Source: Diadema setosum
Lineage: Eukaryota; Echinodermata; Echinoidea; Diadematoida; Diadematidae
Length of the DNA stretch: 64,000 nucleotides
Direction of reading: 5' to 3'
NCBI RefSeq assembly: GCF_964275005.1
Contig: NC_092698.1
Coordinates: forward strand, 29,243,447 to 29,307,446
Shown here: positions 45,400 to 57,684 of the stretch, piece by piece
Numbering within the stretch: position 1 is the first letter of the stretch
Layout: every line of letters begins with the position of its first letter
Notes under the pieces: generated by a model
Database searches by the model: none
What the model was told of the DNA's origin: nothing
Seen by the model: the letters and a program-made list of their open reading frames with translations, nothing else
Translations under genes and position numbers: made by a program

Positions 45400-47170
45400 C
45401 ATCACACAAAATAATTTAATAAAAAAAAACCTAATCGATTATTAACATTGCCATAATGTAACAGTAAATCCCAGTTAATGCCAGCAAGGGTTAGTAATTT
45501 ACAAGAATTTCAAAATCATGTTCATTATTGATAACACGCTTTTTCACATTTAGCCTATAAACGTAACCAGTATACCAATCTCTGATTTTTTTTTTGATTT
45601 TTTTTTTTTTTTGGGGGGGGGGGGGTTCTGACAAATATGTTCACAATTTGAGATGCTGATGTCCTATAGATATTCCCATTAGTTTTAAGATAATGGACGT
45701 TAAGAGACTGTCGTGAGGACATCTATAAAACTAACATTATGTTTGTGACGTTTTAAACGTTTTGATACTAGTATTGAATAGACTGTATACAACAGCTCCA
45801 ATAACTTTCTTCCGTCACTTACAATCTATCATAATGAATAACATTACGGCGGTATTAAAACATCAAAATCATTCCTCCTTTTCAATGTGATTATCGAGTC
45901 TTTATAAAAATAACCAAAACCACACCACGTTTGTCAGGTCTACCTTGACCGAGAAAACTATAACCATCTAAATCAAAATGTGTTTTTCGAGTAACCTCGT
46001 TTCTGATATGATGATCAAAACTATGAAAACTTGAGAGGATACAATAGGGCGCCTTCATAATATTGTCAAATTTTTCATATTTCTACAGTTGAAATGAATC
46101 AAGACAAGACATATTTCGATATCAGAACTGTAAGCTGTCATAATCATGAAGTAGAATATAGCGTGTGCCACAATAAATAGTGCATTGCCCTTGCATCTTC
46201 ATATTGACAAGTGATTGACTATACGAACACATAATGATTACGGTTATCATTGATATGAATTTTACTCTTACATATAACACGGAACTGACTAGAATGTGGT
46301 GAGAGCACAACAAATACTGTAATAAGGGTTTAAATGAAGAGTTTGTTTGCAAAAACCGATAAATCCATTTTTGAAGATTTTGAAGTACGGTCTCTGTCAA
46401 AAATAAAAATAAAAGTACAAAATAATACCTTTTAAATGATACATTGGTCACTACATATAAAGGTACATTTTTGAAGTTATGGTCAAAAGAAGCAAAAATT
46501 CTCTTATTATTCTCTTTATTTTCTTGACCTTTAATCGCAAATATCTCCATTTGGCAAATATGGACTTATCGGTTTTTGCAAACAAACTCTTCAAATACAA
46601 TGTATATTGTACAAGTTCAAAAGTGTAATAAGTGGAAAGGAGGTAGAGAATTCATAAAAAAATTCATTCATTCATTCATTCATTCATTCATTCATTTTAA
46701 TGAATGACAGTTGGCGCATTCTGGGTGGCCCAGATGTGTTTGCTCATTCAACCCACAGTTATGGGCTCAAAAGGTCTTTGGCAGTGCGAACTATAGGATT
46801 TTGTTAAATTCCCACTTGAGACACTGACAATAAAAGGCAAATTACTTTAAAAAACAACAACAATCAAACCCCAAAACATGCATTTTGGATTTTCATAGCA
46901 TGCGATAATTGCACCGCATTTAGTTATTATGGTGATTGACATGACCGTACGTCCTGTAGTCTTATCCTTTGTTTTCCATAATGTTTTTAGTTCTACGATC
47001 CATTCAGTCGAAGCTGGAAAACCATCTGTCTCAACCGACCAGGATTGTGTTTTATACCATTTACCGTTTCCTTTTCATTGTATGTGCTGACAGAGAAAGT
47101 ACACTCACAAAACCATCGTGCAGTATTTTGAAGTACACTGACGCTACTATAGTTCAATGATCCTGATGAC
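45400..47170. other. AT-rich spacer, no gene seen
   Basis: It contains a T/G homopolymer block (45586-45625) and an ATTC microsatellite (46665-46697). An inverted pair of AAACCGATAAATCCATTT-like and complement words lies at about 46352 and 46565. Confidence 0.4.
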
Positions 47171-47178
47171 CACTTTAA

Positions 47179-47946
47179 AGGGATCGTATAGTTTTGGTTA
47201 AAGGGACTGTACAGTACTGGTTGAGGTAGGGATTCATGTTTTGAACATTCCTAACTGAGATAATGAAAAGCCTCTTATGAAATATGAAAGAGCATGTAAT
47301 TTTAAGAAGGATTCAATGTTTATTTGATGAAAATTGGTTTTCAAATGGCTGAGATATCCCAAAAAGTGCTAATAATAAAAGGCGACATGCCCCAACTTTA
47401 TTACTATCTCTTTGTTTCACCTTGTTTTTGGATATCTCAGCCATTTCAAAACCGATTTTCATCGAATAAACTTTTGATACCCCTTAGAACCGCATGCGCT
47501 TTGACATTTCATAGAGTGGTTTCTGAATATCTCACAAAACCTTAAAAGCTAAATCTTCACCTCGACCAGAACTGTACACACACTTTAAGATTTAATTTCA
47601 GGTTTCTAACATTTTTTGGTGAGATAATGAGAAACTTCTTATGAAATATGAAAGAGCATGTAATTCCATGAGGAATTCAACGTTTATTTGATGAAAATTG
47701 GTTTTGAAATGGCTGAGATATCCAAAACAGAGTGATTCTAATAAGTGTGGGACCCACACTTTATTACGATCGCTTTGTTTTACTTTGTTTTTGGATGTTT
47801 CAGTCATTCCAAACCCGATTTTCATCAAATAAACTTTGAATTCCTCATAAAATGGTGTGCTCTGTACTATTTCATAAGTGTTTTCTTGGTATCTCGCAAA
47901 AAGTTAAAAGCCCAATTCTCATATCCACCAATACTGTACTATCCCT
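47179..47946. mobile_element. TTAA MITE (outer copy) interrupted by a second copy
   Basis: The ends are AGGGATCGTATAGTTTTGG and ACTGTACTATCCCT, with TTAA at 47175-47178 and 47947-47950. It is split at a TTAA by the inner copy. Removing that insert restores the family sequence (GTTTTGGTTAA then TTTCAGGTTTCTAAC, as in the 18.4-kb copy). Confidence 0.75.
47202..47584. mobile_element. TTAA MITE (inner copy)
   Basis: TTAA lies at 47198-47201 and 47585-47588. The arms AGGGACTGTACAGTACTGG and its degenerate complement fold over a centre near 47395. Confidence 0.75.
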
Positions 47947-48556
47947 TTAATAGTCGTATAGGGCCTATCCCAGGATAATGACTTTGTCTGGTGGTGCAAA
48001 GATCATCATCTCTCACTGAATATACAAACAAGGATAAAGATAATGATCATGATTTCAGGAACGACAATGCACGACATGAACGTATTCAAGAAAGTGTCAC
48101 TGAACAGGCACAAGAGTATAGGTAATTGTGAAGAGTCATTGACGACAAGCTATGCTAGAGAAACTATGCTAGAGAAAGACTTGTATGTCTATTCAAAAGA
48201 GACCAAACCAGAGGGTTTTTTTCCCCTCCGAAACTTAAGACGTTACAAGCCGACCGGACCATTTAACCTTCGTCAATCCATCATTGAAAGTGGAACAGCC
48301 TTTAACATTATCATGCGCATTCGGGATCATTATAATCGTTTCGACTTATGCGATTTATCGACTAACACGATGGCGGGATTTACTGTATTATCATTTTTAT
48401 GATTGAAGGACTGAGTACAGATATGGTACATGCCATACTCCTATCATGAACAACATACTTCTTCGTGCTCGTAATCATAGGTTATGCATTCTTCATAATA
48501 CTCATCGATCTTTTGCACAGGACAGCAAAACCTTGTTACTGCTTCAAGACAGCAAC

Positions 48557-48730
48557 CAGGGGCGGTTCCAGGAATTTCGTAGAGGGGAGGCGCCTTTACG
48601 AAATCAAAGGGGGGCGCACGCACCCACCATTTTTCCTTGTATTATTATTATAGTTTTTGGGGTTTTTTTTTAATTATAAAGTGTAGGCGCACGCCCTGTG
48701 CGCCCCCCCCCCCCCCCTGATCCGCCACTG
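48557..48730. mobile_element. Short hAT-like element (GGCGG ends, 5-bp duplication)
   Basis: The left end is CAGGGGCGGTTCCAGG and the right end GATCCGCCACTG. GCAAC is duplicated at 48552-48556 and 48731-48735. The interior carries GGCGCACGC/GCGCACGCCC and a C run. Confidence 0.75.
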
Positions 48731-48763
48731 GCAACTGAGTGTTCACAAAGTGCGTGCTGAAAT

Positions 48764-48930
48764 AATAATAATACTAATAACAAATTCTTATATAGCGCAT
48801 TTCAGACTTGAAAAGAATTTCAATGCGCTTTACAAACAAATTATCCCATAATACAAAATATAACAACAAAAATTGCAATTTACCAAACACAATAACTCTA
48901 CAATAACTATTTCTTCTTCGTACATAAAGG
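48764..48930 (-). mobile_element. SINE-like repeat with TATATAGCGC motif
   Basis: An AATAATAATA tail joins TTCTTATATAGCGCATTTC and GCGCTTTACAAA, a combination common at the 3' end of invertebrate SINEs and related retroposons. The head was not recognised. Confidence 0.45.
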
Positions 48931-48993
48931 GTCAGAGTCGCCAATATATCTGATACCGCTTTCAGTAACTCATGCATTTTTGGCCCGCTCCTG

Positions 48994-49186
48994 GGGCCCG
49001 TTGCATAAAACTCCAACCGGATTTTTTTCCGGTTGAAATCACAAAATTCCGGTTGGAAGCTCCCAACCAGAGTTTTTATGCAACAGATTTTACATTCTTA
49101 GGTTAGCAACCTTAAAAAATTCAGGTTGGGCAAATCCCAACCTGAATTATTTAAGGTTGTTAAAAAAGTTTTATGCAACGGGACCC
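48994..49186. mobile_element. Palindromic MITE with GGGCCCGTTGCATAAAAC ends
   Basis: The ends GGGCCCGTTGCATAAAACT and AGTTTTATGCAACGGGACCC are inverted repeats. CCGGTTG/CAACCGG and AGGTTG/CAACCT pairs fill the interior. Confidence 0.75.
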
Positions 49187-49189
49187 TAG

Positions 49190-49925
49190 TCCGAGCTAAA
49201 TTAGCCCGCGCCAAGCATTAAAAATTGCGTTCAGTAACTTTAGCAGAGCCGCGCTACTTTTACGGTGACCCACTCATAAACTCGGTCAAGACAAGGGATA
49301 ACTGCCATGGTAACTGAACACCTCATGGACAGAGCGGAAGTGCATTTTCGCGCGATATTTGATGCGCGTGCCGCGCGTTTGTGAGCTGAGCAGCGTAAGC
49401 TGTGACCTTTGACCGTGCAAGGAATTTTGACCCGCGCCTGGCGCTGCTATCGTTCATAAACTCTTCGATCAGCGCTAGGCCCGCGCCTGGTCCGCACCTC
49501 GTGCTAGCTGCAGCAGCGCTAAAATAGTCTGCAACTGGCGCGGGCCACTTTGGCCACCACCATAGAGCTGTATTTACATATCGCTAGAGGGCGTACTCTT
49601 TCCTCAGTGGTGGGGAGGAGAAAAATCTCTTTTAAATCGCTGTGATCGCATGGAGAGCTCGCCGCCATTACTAAGAGTGGCGAGAGTGGCAAGTGCATGC
49701 ACGCACACTGCATCTGCCAAAATTGTGCATGCAGACGATATTGCCAGTGCGTACTTTGGCTTTAAATAATTTTGTATTTTGTATTACAGATTTTCTAACA
49801 GCCATTTATGATTTATGTCGAATAATTTGAGAATTAATATCCCATGACAAGATTAAATGCATAGAATATATACTCTGTAGTACATGTATTCACTTGTGTG
49901 ATATGTTCAGGACTTTGTGTGTGAG

Positions 49926-49971
<46 letters not shown>

Positions 49972-50020
49972 TGTGTGCAGGCATATTCACTATGTCCCAT
50001 TCAAATTATTGTATTCCTAA
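49190..50020. other. GC-rich GCGCGGGC-containing repeat and GT microsatellite
   Basis: 49190-49560 has recurrent GCCCGCGCC, CTGGCGC and AGCGCTA words in both orientations, suggesting an old palindromic element. A GT microsatellite lies at 49920-49978. No gene. Confidence 0.4.
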
Positions 50021-50024
50021 TTAA

Positions 50025-50597
50025 AGGACAAGTTCACCTTCATAAACATAAGGATTGAGAGAATGCAGCAATATTAGTAGAACACATCAGTGAAAGTTTG
50101 AGGAAAATTGGACAATCGATGCAAAAGTTATGAATTTTTAAAACTTTTTGTGTTGGAACCGCTGGATGAGGAGACTACTACAGCTTGTGAGTCATATGCG
50201 TACAACAGTGTAAAGAAAATGTAAAGAAAATTCAACATATTTTCACTTTTTTCGCATAATAAAAGAGCACTTGACTTGCCTCTTTCTAAAGGCAGGGGGA
50301 ATGATATTACCCCTAACATAATATTATGTCGGTAACGAGTCAAGGGAATGTGTACTTTTTTCAAAAGATGAAATTTTGTGAAATTCTCTTTGTATTTTCC
50401 TTATATTGTTGTACGCATGTGACATCTAAGTTATTCATACAATGCAGTAGTCTTCTCATCCAGTGGTTACTGCATTAAAACTTCAAAAATTCATAACTTT
50501 TGAAGGGATTGTCCGATTTTCCTCACTTTCAATGATGTGTTCTGCTAATATTGCTACATTCTCTCAATCCTTATGTTTATGAAGGTGAACTTGTCCT
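50025..50597. mobile_element. Palindromic TTAA MITE, family AGGACAAGTTC, copy 2
   Basis: TTAA lies at 50021-50024 and 50598-50601. It is colinear with the 33.8-kb copy (GCAGCAATATTAGTAGAACA, CAGTAGTCTTCTCATCCAG). Confidence 0.75.
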
Positions 50598-50624
50598 TTA
50601 AGGTTGAGGTGGGGGCCTTCAATA

Positions 50625-50750
50625 AGTGTGTGTGTGTGTGTGTATTTGTGTTTGTTATGGATGTGTATGTGTGTGTAGGCCTACTTGTGTTTGTTATGGA
50701 TGTGTATGTGTGTGTATTTATGTTTGTTAGGTATGTGTGTGTGTGTGTGC
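50625..50750. repeat. Interrupted (GT)n microsatellite with a duplicated GTTTGTTATGGATGTGTATG block
   Basis: Three GT blocks are separated by near-identical 40-bp segments, indicating tandem duplication of a larger unit. Confidence 0.8.
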
Positions 50751-50947
50751 AAGTAATGATCCTTTGATCTCAAAATATACCAAATTCACTCTGAAGCTAC
50801 CTTTTTTTTCAAGTAGCCTAGCTACTTCTGTAAAAGTATGGCCTTTTCCTCTGATTTCAGCGATTTTGCTACCCTTTTCACATACGCGCGTACATCGCCC
50901 GTCCGTGAAAAACAACCCCTTTTACACGCATTGTTTAATACAGGACT

Positions 50948-51192
50948 TGTAATGGCAGTGTCCCCAGGGCTGGAGGTATTGGAGACCTGCCCCCCCCCCC
51001 CCCAAAAAAAAAAGAAAAGAAAAAAGAAAAAAAAAAGAATTGTATGCCACCATGTGCCTCCCACCCCAACCCCCTGAAAAAAAAAATGCTGAATAAAAAA
51101 AAATTAATCACAGTAGCAGTTCAGGGTGCCCCCTACAAAATTGCGAGGCCCCCAGTGCCCCCTACTGGAGAAATCCTAGCTATGCCACTGAT
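50948..51192. mobile_element. hAT-like fragment
   Basis: The right end CCTAGCTATGCCACTG is hAT-like. The left side (CAGTGTCCCCAGGGCTGG) is only weakly complementary. C and A runs are inside. No duplication found. Confidence 0.4.
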
Positions 51193-51489
51193 TCCCGCCC
51201 CGGGGTTATCTCCAAGTCGCGTTCACCACCCGATCAATCAGAGCTAATTAGCTGCGTAGCTGCCCTTGTGTCCGCGATGAACAATCAGCGCTCAGCGTAT
51301 GAAAATTGATACACTACTGAGGAGATAACTATTTAGCTTTAATTTACATTAAAAATAGCAATTATATTGCGTAACGCGTGGTTTTGTGAATGAGATTATC
51401 AAATTATCACTCAAATCGTTGATTTTCATCGCGTGTACGTCTTGCAAAGGAGCAAATCCGGCGTTGTCAACCCCGGTTGTCAACGCAAC

Positions 51490-52504
51490 GGTACATTTGG
51501 TTTGGTTTGAAGATTATTTATCAAATAGACAGCAATACGTATACTATGAATCGGTAAACTCTGAAGTTTTACCCATACATTGTGGCGTCCCAAAAGGATC
51601 CATATTGGGACCACTACTATTTCTAGTGTATATAAATGATATTACAAATTCCTCTAAGTTACTGCAATATATACTGTTCGCCGATGACACCAACGTATTT
51701 TGTTCCAATTCTGATTTTCAGTCGCTTTTAAGAACTCTTAATACTGAATTGCCGAAATTATCTACATGGTTTAAGAGCAATAAATTGTCACTCAACTTAA
51801 AAAAGACAAATTTTATTTATTTTCATAATAACAAGAATAAAAATGAAATGCGCCACTTGAATATAATGGTGGATGGTATATCATTGGAGCAAAAAGAAAG
51901 TGTCAAATTCCTTGGAATATATAGTGAAAATATGAAATGGAATGCTCATGTGCAATACATCTCAGATAAATTGTCTCGTAACGTTGGTATACTCTGTAAG
52001 CTTAAGTATTATGTCCCAAAGAATATTTTATTTATGCTTTATAATTCGTTGATATTGTCGACTATCTCATATTGTAACATTGTTTGGGCAACTGCGAAAA
52101 GTCACATTGACAGTATATTGCTTCTACAAAAGAAAGCTATACGTATATGTACCAATTCAGGCCATCGGGACCATTCGGATCCTTTGTTCGTAGAATTAAA
52201 AACACTAAAGGTAAATGATATTAATTTTCTGCAAAATTCACTTTTTATGTTTCGTTTGTACAACGGTCAGTTGCCATCTTCTTTCCTCCCATTATTTTAG
52301 TTAAACAAGGATATACATTCTTATCCCACAAGGCAATCTGATAAATTTCATCTACAAAATCCTAAAACGGTGATGGCTCTGAAATCTATCAGACACACTG
52401 GACCTGATATTTGGAACTCTCTTCCTTCAGAAATTCGAATTTTAAAGTCTATGTATTCTTTCAAGAAAGCTGTAAAGACAATGCTGCTTTCTGGATATCA
52501 GTGA
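51490..52504 (+). pseudogene. Reverse transcriptase (ORF2 C-terminal part) with one in-frame stop
   Basis: The frame reads WFEDYLSNRQQYV, then GVPKGSILGPLLFLVYINDI, then the catalytic box FADDT (about 51678-51692), then VKFLGIYSENMKWNAHV and AIRICTNSGHRDHSDPLF. A single TAG (52298-52300) interrupts it. After that the same frame continues through HSYPTRQSDKFH and GPDIWNSLPSEIR to a TGA at 52502. The missing palm/fingers N-terminus and the endonuclease make it non-functional. An open frame extends upstream to an ATG at 51386, but that part has no RT similarity. Confidence 0.85.
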
Positions 52505-53074
52505 TCTTATAATGTCATTGCAATTGTATCGTATGTGAAATTCCCTTGTTGAATTATCGCCGTTCAGAAGTTATTGCGTAATGTTATGTAACCGACCATG
52601 ACCTGTAAGTGTTCACCTGTACCTCGGTGAGAAAATACTTTGCTATGCTTTACTATTCAGTGATCCAGGTGATCGAACTTTGTGTATAGTGAAAGCAGAC
52701 AGACCTCTCCTCTCTCCTTTCTATCCTATCTCTATGCAAGTCATCCCTCCCCTTATTTTCCTATATGTTATGTATTATGTACGAGGGCTGCATGCAAATC
52801 AAGCAATGCTTAAGCTGTAGCCCTTCTGCGTTATTCATTGCATCACTGATATGTTCTGTTGTACATTGTAAAGGCAATGAAGAAACTGTATTGCTGTACA
52901 TTCTAAAGGAAATGAAGAAACTTGCCTTGTTAGCACTTAATGTTTATGTATATCCATTTATATGTATGGTACCAACAATGTATATGATATATGTGTATGT
53001 ATCTGCATAAGCAATGATATAATGCAGGAACCAATAAATCAAATCAAATCAAATCAAATCAAATCAAATCAAAA
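51490..53074 (+). mobile_element. 5'-truncated non-LTR retrotransposon
   Basis: It contains a partial ORF2 (51490-52504), a ~530-bp 3' UTR and a 3' tail of repeated AAATC (53035-53074). The upstream part of ORF2 is missing, as expected from incomplete reverse transcription. CR1/Jockey-like by motif order; clade not determined. Confidence 0.85.
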
Positions 53075-54600
53075 CATTGCTAATACACAAGCGATTCGCA
53101 CTGTACTGAAGTTTCGCCCTATCGTAAAGGGCGGACTCACACTGTACGATTTTTACTGCGATACGTGGCGATGCGACAATGAGTGATATCGCGCCCTGTT
53201 GCCCTCTGTCGCAGGTGCTGCGATGCATACCCTCACACTATGCAATTTGTAGCATACGATTTACATTGTGCGCATGCGTACAGCGATATGGCACCGGTCT
53301 GTTCATAAGAACGGTAACCATGAATGAAGTGTACTCGTGAATAATACCGTATAATCAAAGAAATAAAGTTAATGATGATACAAGGAAGAGATGATGCAAT
53401 TTTGGTATTGATCTGGATCACTGCCTGGATCAAAGTTTTTCTTTCTTTTTTCGGGGGGGGGGGGCGGTGGTCGAAGGATTCTTGATCATTGGGAAATGGG
53501 GTCATTTTCAGCATACTTTATGAACATTTATGTAATTACAACAATGGGTAGAAATCACAATGTAGGAAATGTACTGCTTGGCGGAGGTCTGTATTCTCTG
53601 AGTGCTTTTCTATAGCCGTAATAGTGCAAGTCTAACATTGTGGTTTTGCAAACACATACAATATTGTGCTGACCTGTTTTGCAGGTTGGTCCTTGAAAAA
53701 TTCACTTTGGTTTTCTGTATGTATTTACTATCCAGATGTAAGGGAATCACACTTATTTACAATATACACGTATATTGATTCACAGAAAGTGACAAGAATA
53801 AAGAGAATGATCTCATATTCAAGCCATTGAATTTGATATAGATTCATCGATCACTCTTGCTGTACACCAAAATACAGGTGCATGTTTAAATTATTTCAAT
53901 GGCAATTGTGCTGCCAAAATAAAGCACACAAAAAATGCAAAACTAGTACTACTGTAGTACTTTACCAAAGCAATATCATAATTGTGCTGTACAATTCACA
54001 TACACTGAAGTATGGACGTCATAGTTCATAAAAATAGCACACAAAGTGACAAAACTAAGCAACTTCTATTTCTCTTCCACATAAAAAAAAAAAATCAGTC
54101 AACATCTACAAGAAGTTCAGCTATATGAGTGATTGTTGCCATTACAATTTGCATGAGACAACTACCTATGCCACTATTTCCCAAATCATGTTGCAACAAA
54201 CAGCACAGAGCAAATTGCTGCACTATAACATACTCTACAAGCAATGCTCTTGAGGTACCGGTACACAAACACTACTGTAAACATATTTTGAAACATGTCA
54301 AAAAAGAATGATCATACCAGCATTCTAATAGGCCATGGGGTGAGCTGGTTTTTTCGCTTGTTTCGTTCCGACAACTGCGGCACTAAAATTTCTCCACAGC
54401 TACGTGTAAACAAATAACCAAAAAGGCTACAGGAAAAAGTTCGACACAAACCCTCCTGCAGTATTTTGGTAATTTAGGGGGAAACAGTGAACTTTTTTGT
54501 CACTGAGGAGCTGAATATGTACACTTTGCCGTGTACGATATTCATTCGCGAACGATCATGTGATGTATGTTATCCAATCCGAATCGAGAATTATTGTTTA
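53075..54600. other. Spacer; degenerate TCACACT-type repeat at 53.13-53.28 kb
   Basis: 53135-53280 contains two CTCACACT...GCGAT/GCAA segments, perhaps MITE arms. The rest is AT-rich without coding signal until a CpG-containing stretch near 54.35-54.75 kb that looks promoter-like. Confidence 0.35.
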
Positions 54601-54609
54601 CGAGTCAAA

Positions 54610-54729
54610 ATGGCCGCCCCATGTGAGCCTGTCGACGCGTCTACGTCGTCTGCTCTGCCGAAAATTAAGATAGACGAAACCTATTTTGTGTGCCAAAGAG
54701 TGGATCAAATTGAGTGGGGGAGACCGTGA
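54610..54729 (+). CDS. Possible first exon (MAAPCEPVDA...)
   Basis: AAAATGGCCGCCCC is a strong translation start context in a CpG-containing stretch. The frame gives 39 residues, ending FVCQRVDQIEWGRP before TGA; a GTGAAA donor at 54726 could instead continue it. Its phase (2) does not match the exon at 55797 (needs phase 1), so the two cannot be joined directly. Confidence 0.3.
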   Translation: MAAPCEPVDASTSSALPKIKIDETYFVCQRVDQIEWGRP

Positions 54730-55796
54730 AATCGCAGACCAGAACTAAGTGATTCAGCTGCTCAGGGGGACTGCTGCAACCTACATGTACATAGGATAAT
54801 TTACAGGTTAGTTTACGTGCGTACAGTCGTAGCAGTCGACACTGCAGTGCAGTCTCATATATGCGTAATGACTACAACTTAGTACAACGTTAGCTATGTT
54901 ATGAACGTTGCTTGTGTATGTTATAATGGACGCTAATGTTGTAGCTTAGCCGTTAGCGTGTCTGTTACATTTTAGATAAATTATCTTGAATTTCACCTTG
55001 GCATGGCATATAGCGCCGTTATAATGTAGCCTAGATGAATTCTACATGTTGTTCTATGTACAGCCCAGGTTAGGCCTAGGTTGATGTAGCTGATCGGTGA
55101 TATTGTTTTGTAAAAATCTTGACACACAGGACTGGATTGAAAAAGGTCTAAACTGCATGTAAATTTATATTTTCGTAATCATGGCCATGGAGTATTAATA
55201 TTAAAAATCCATCCTGTCTCTCTCACCCCGAAATCGGCGAATCCCCCCTCAAAACACACATTTAGCATCTCATTAAATTAACTTATTAATATTTGATATA
55301 AATAGGTCTAAAAAACCAACAATGACAATAATGACATAATTTCAACAATTAAACTCCCTAAAACATATGATTACCATTATGTTGTGCCAAATTATAAAGC
55401 AGTGGCACTGGGTGGCGGTGATAGTGAAAGGTCAAGGATTACTATTATTAATGATGATAAGGCAGTTGTATTCATAATTATGATAATTGATATTGCATGA
55501 CTGTGATCAGGTGCTGAAAGCTGTAGATGTCATTTAAAATCAGTAATTGCACTGCAAGTACAAGTTGAAGTAGTTGATGATGACAATGATCATGAGGAGT
55601 TAATGATTACCTGGCATAGTACTAGGGCCTATTGGTAATTACAAGATTCAAATATTGGCAGTCAATAGTCTACCGTACATTTAATGATATATTGAGTGTA
55701 ATGTTCAACCCCTCCCCCTAGCGTTTAGCCTTTTTTTCCCCCTAACAAAATCCAACGGCTAATCATTGCTGTTCATTTCTCCATTGTATTAAATAG

Positions 55797-56032
55797 GATT
55801 CCATGAAACGTGCTACAAGAGGTTTATAGGTAGCAAACGCCTGAATCTCGCTAGGAAACGAAAGCTGAAGGAGGAGCCTGGTCCGTTAGCAGGAGCATCT
55901 GTTTCCTCCCCTAAGACGCTCACATCAAGATCAAGATTTTCTTCTGGAAGCTCTTCAGGTTCTGCTGTGTTGCCTGTAAAATGCATCATTTGCAACAGAG
56001 TCAACCTGCTCATTACTTGCCAAGGGAAATAG
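55797..56032 (+). CDS. Exon with FHETCYKRF and CxxC motifs (putative zinc-binding protein)
   Basis: After an AAATAG acceptor, 78 codons are open and end at TAG. They begin FHETCYKRFIGSKRLNLARK, followed by a Ser-rich linker and CIICNRVNLLITC. The H-x-x-C-Y-[KR]-x-[FY] element followed by a CxxC is a pattern I associate with poorly characterised, often transposon-linked invertebrate proteins. Function is unknown. The sequence is codon-like and more G+C-rich than its surroundings. Confidence 0.45.
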
Positions 56033-56039
56033 GTCAATA

Positions 56040-57660
56040 TGATTAATATTGAAGCATGAAAACATTGTCATGTTACTATAAGTTGTCCTTGATAAAATGG
56101 AGCAATATATATCTACACCACTGAAACATTCACACACATACACAAAGAACTTCAGTGCAAAGTTCAGAAACAACAGAATGTACTGTATATGCACCAATGC
56201 TTTGGTCAATGTGATTAATGTTCAAGAATTGACATCTTACCAAAGTTGTGCATGATAAAATGTCTTTGTAATACAGATTGCTTCCTGTATTTTGAATGCC
56301 AATGTTTATGCAACATGTTTTGACTCCTTGCCTCAGTATGTGATTGTTCGCCCTTTAGTAAACATTTCTGCCCACTATTATGATTTGATTAGGGTTGAAT
56401 TATTCTAAGAACAAAGATGTTTTCCTAAGTGTGGTTTTTTACATAAAACTGAATGACTACGATTAAAATTTGTTTCTCCCACTCTGGGGAAAAAATATGT
56501 AACTATTATCAATACTGAAACAGAATGTTCATGTAGAAAGGTCAGTACAATGTAGGTGTGAGTACAAAATCAGTTTGCTAAAACTAATACCAGCCAAATG
56601 AAAATTGTGCATAAGTTGAGTCAGGTTTGCACAGATCCTCTGATATTGGAAGTTAATTGCAATGTTATCATAATTTTAATGCCAAACCTGTTTTACTCTC
56701 TCCAAGATTTTCAGGTACACATTGCCTCCAATACAGAATCCAGCAGTTTTCACTCATGAATGGGTAAACTATAATATTGCCTTTATTTTATATACTGGCA
56801 TTTTTCAAAACTTTTACACCCTTTCAAGGATATTTGGACCATGGAATGTTCCACAAAATTTATTAAAACTAGAAAATTTGACTGATTATCATTTTGAGCT
56901 ATCTTACATGAAAGGAGGTAGTGTCCCACCAACCTAATGATAGCAATGAAAACTTCAGGAAATCTTATGAAGATTGAATTTTCTAAAGTACTGTAATATT
57001 TCATGAACGTGATTGCTATGTGATCTAAATATATTAAAGCTTCTTAAGAAGAAGAAAAGAAAAACATGTTTACTGATAAACAATATGATCTGTTTAATAG
57101 TAATGTCTCATGTGTGTAAATGAGTTTGTATGTGTGCGTGTGAGTGTATATAATATGTCAGCGTTTTTATGCACGTGTGTATGTCTGATGCACTGATCAA
57201 TACATTTATTATATCATTGTGTGTGTTCATGTTTATGATGATCTTTTTTATGATGCTGATGAGATAAATGGCCAAGGCATGTAGAATAATATTGTAATAC
57301 ACTTGGGTATCTTCATAACTATGTGTGTGCGTATGTGTGTGTGCATGTGAGGGTGTGTGTGTGTGTGTGTGTGTACAATAAGATTCTCCCACATGCACGC
57401 GGACACACACACAAACAAACGCTCTGATTTTTTTTTTTGCCTTGAATTATTAGTCATTTGATTGATATCATGTCTTTGAACAGAATATAAGGCGTTTGCC
57501 TTGACCTCTGATACACATCTGGAAAAGCTGAAACATGAGATATAATGCAACTATTAAACCAAAACTTCACTTTTTTTTTTCTAGGTACTATATGGTTAAA
57601 AGCAGTGCTTTACAAAATGTGTATATGTATTTCAGCTTAGAAACACTATGGGAACTATAC
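56040..57660. other. AT-rich spacer with GT microsatellite, no gene seen
   Basis: A GT-rich stretch (57116-57374) accounts for the open frames here. Confidence 0.4.
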
Positions 57661-57684
57661 AGCGGCTAGCAGCCCCATACGCAT

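Noticed and set aside
46122-46550. 142-codon minus-strand open frame
   Set aside because: AT-rich sequence giving Phe/Leu/Ile/Tyr-biased translation without motifs; long chance frames are common here.
48043-48402. 119-codon plus-strand open frame
   Set aside because: Composition is somewhat protein-like but there is no family resemblance, no splice or promoter context, and it is surrounded by MITEs.
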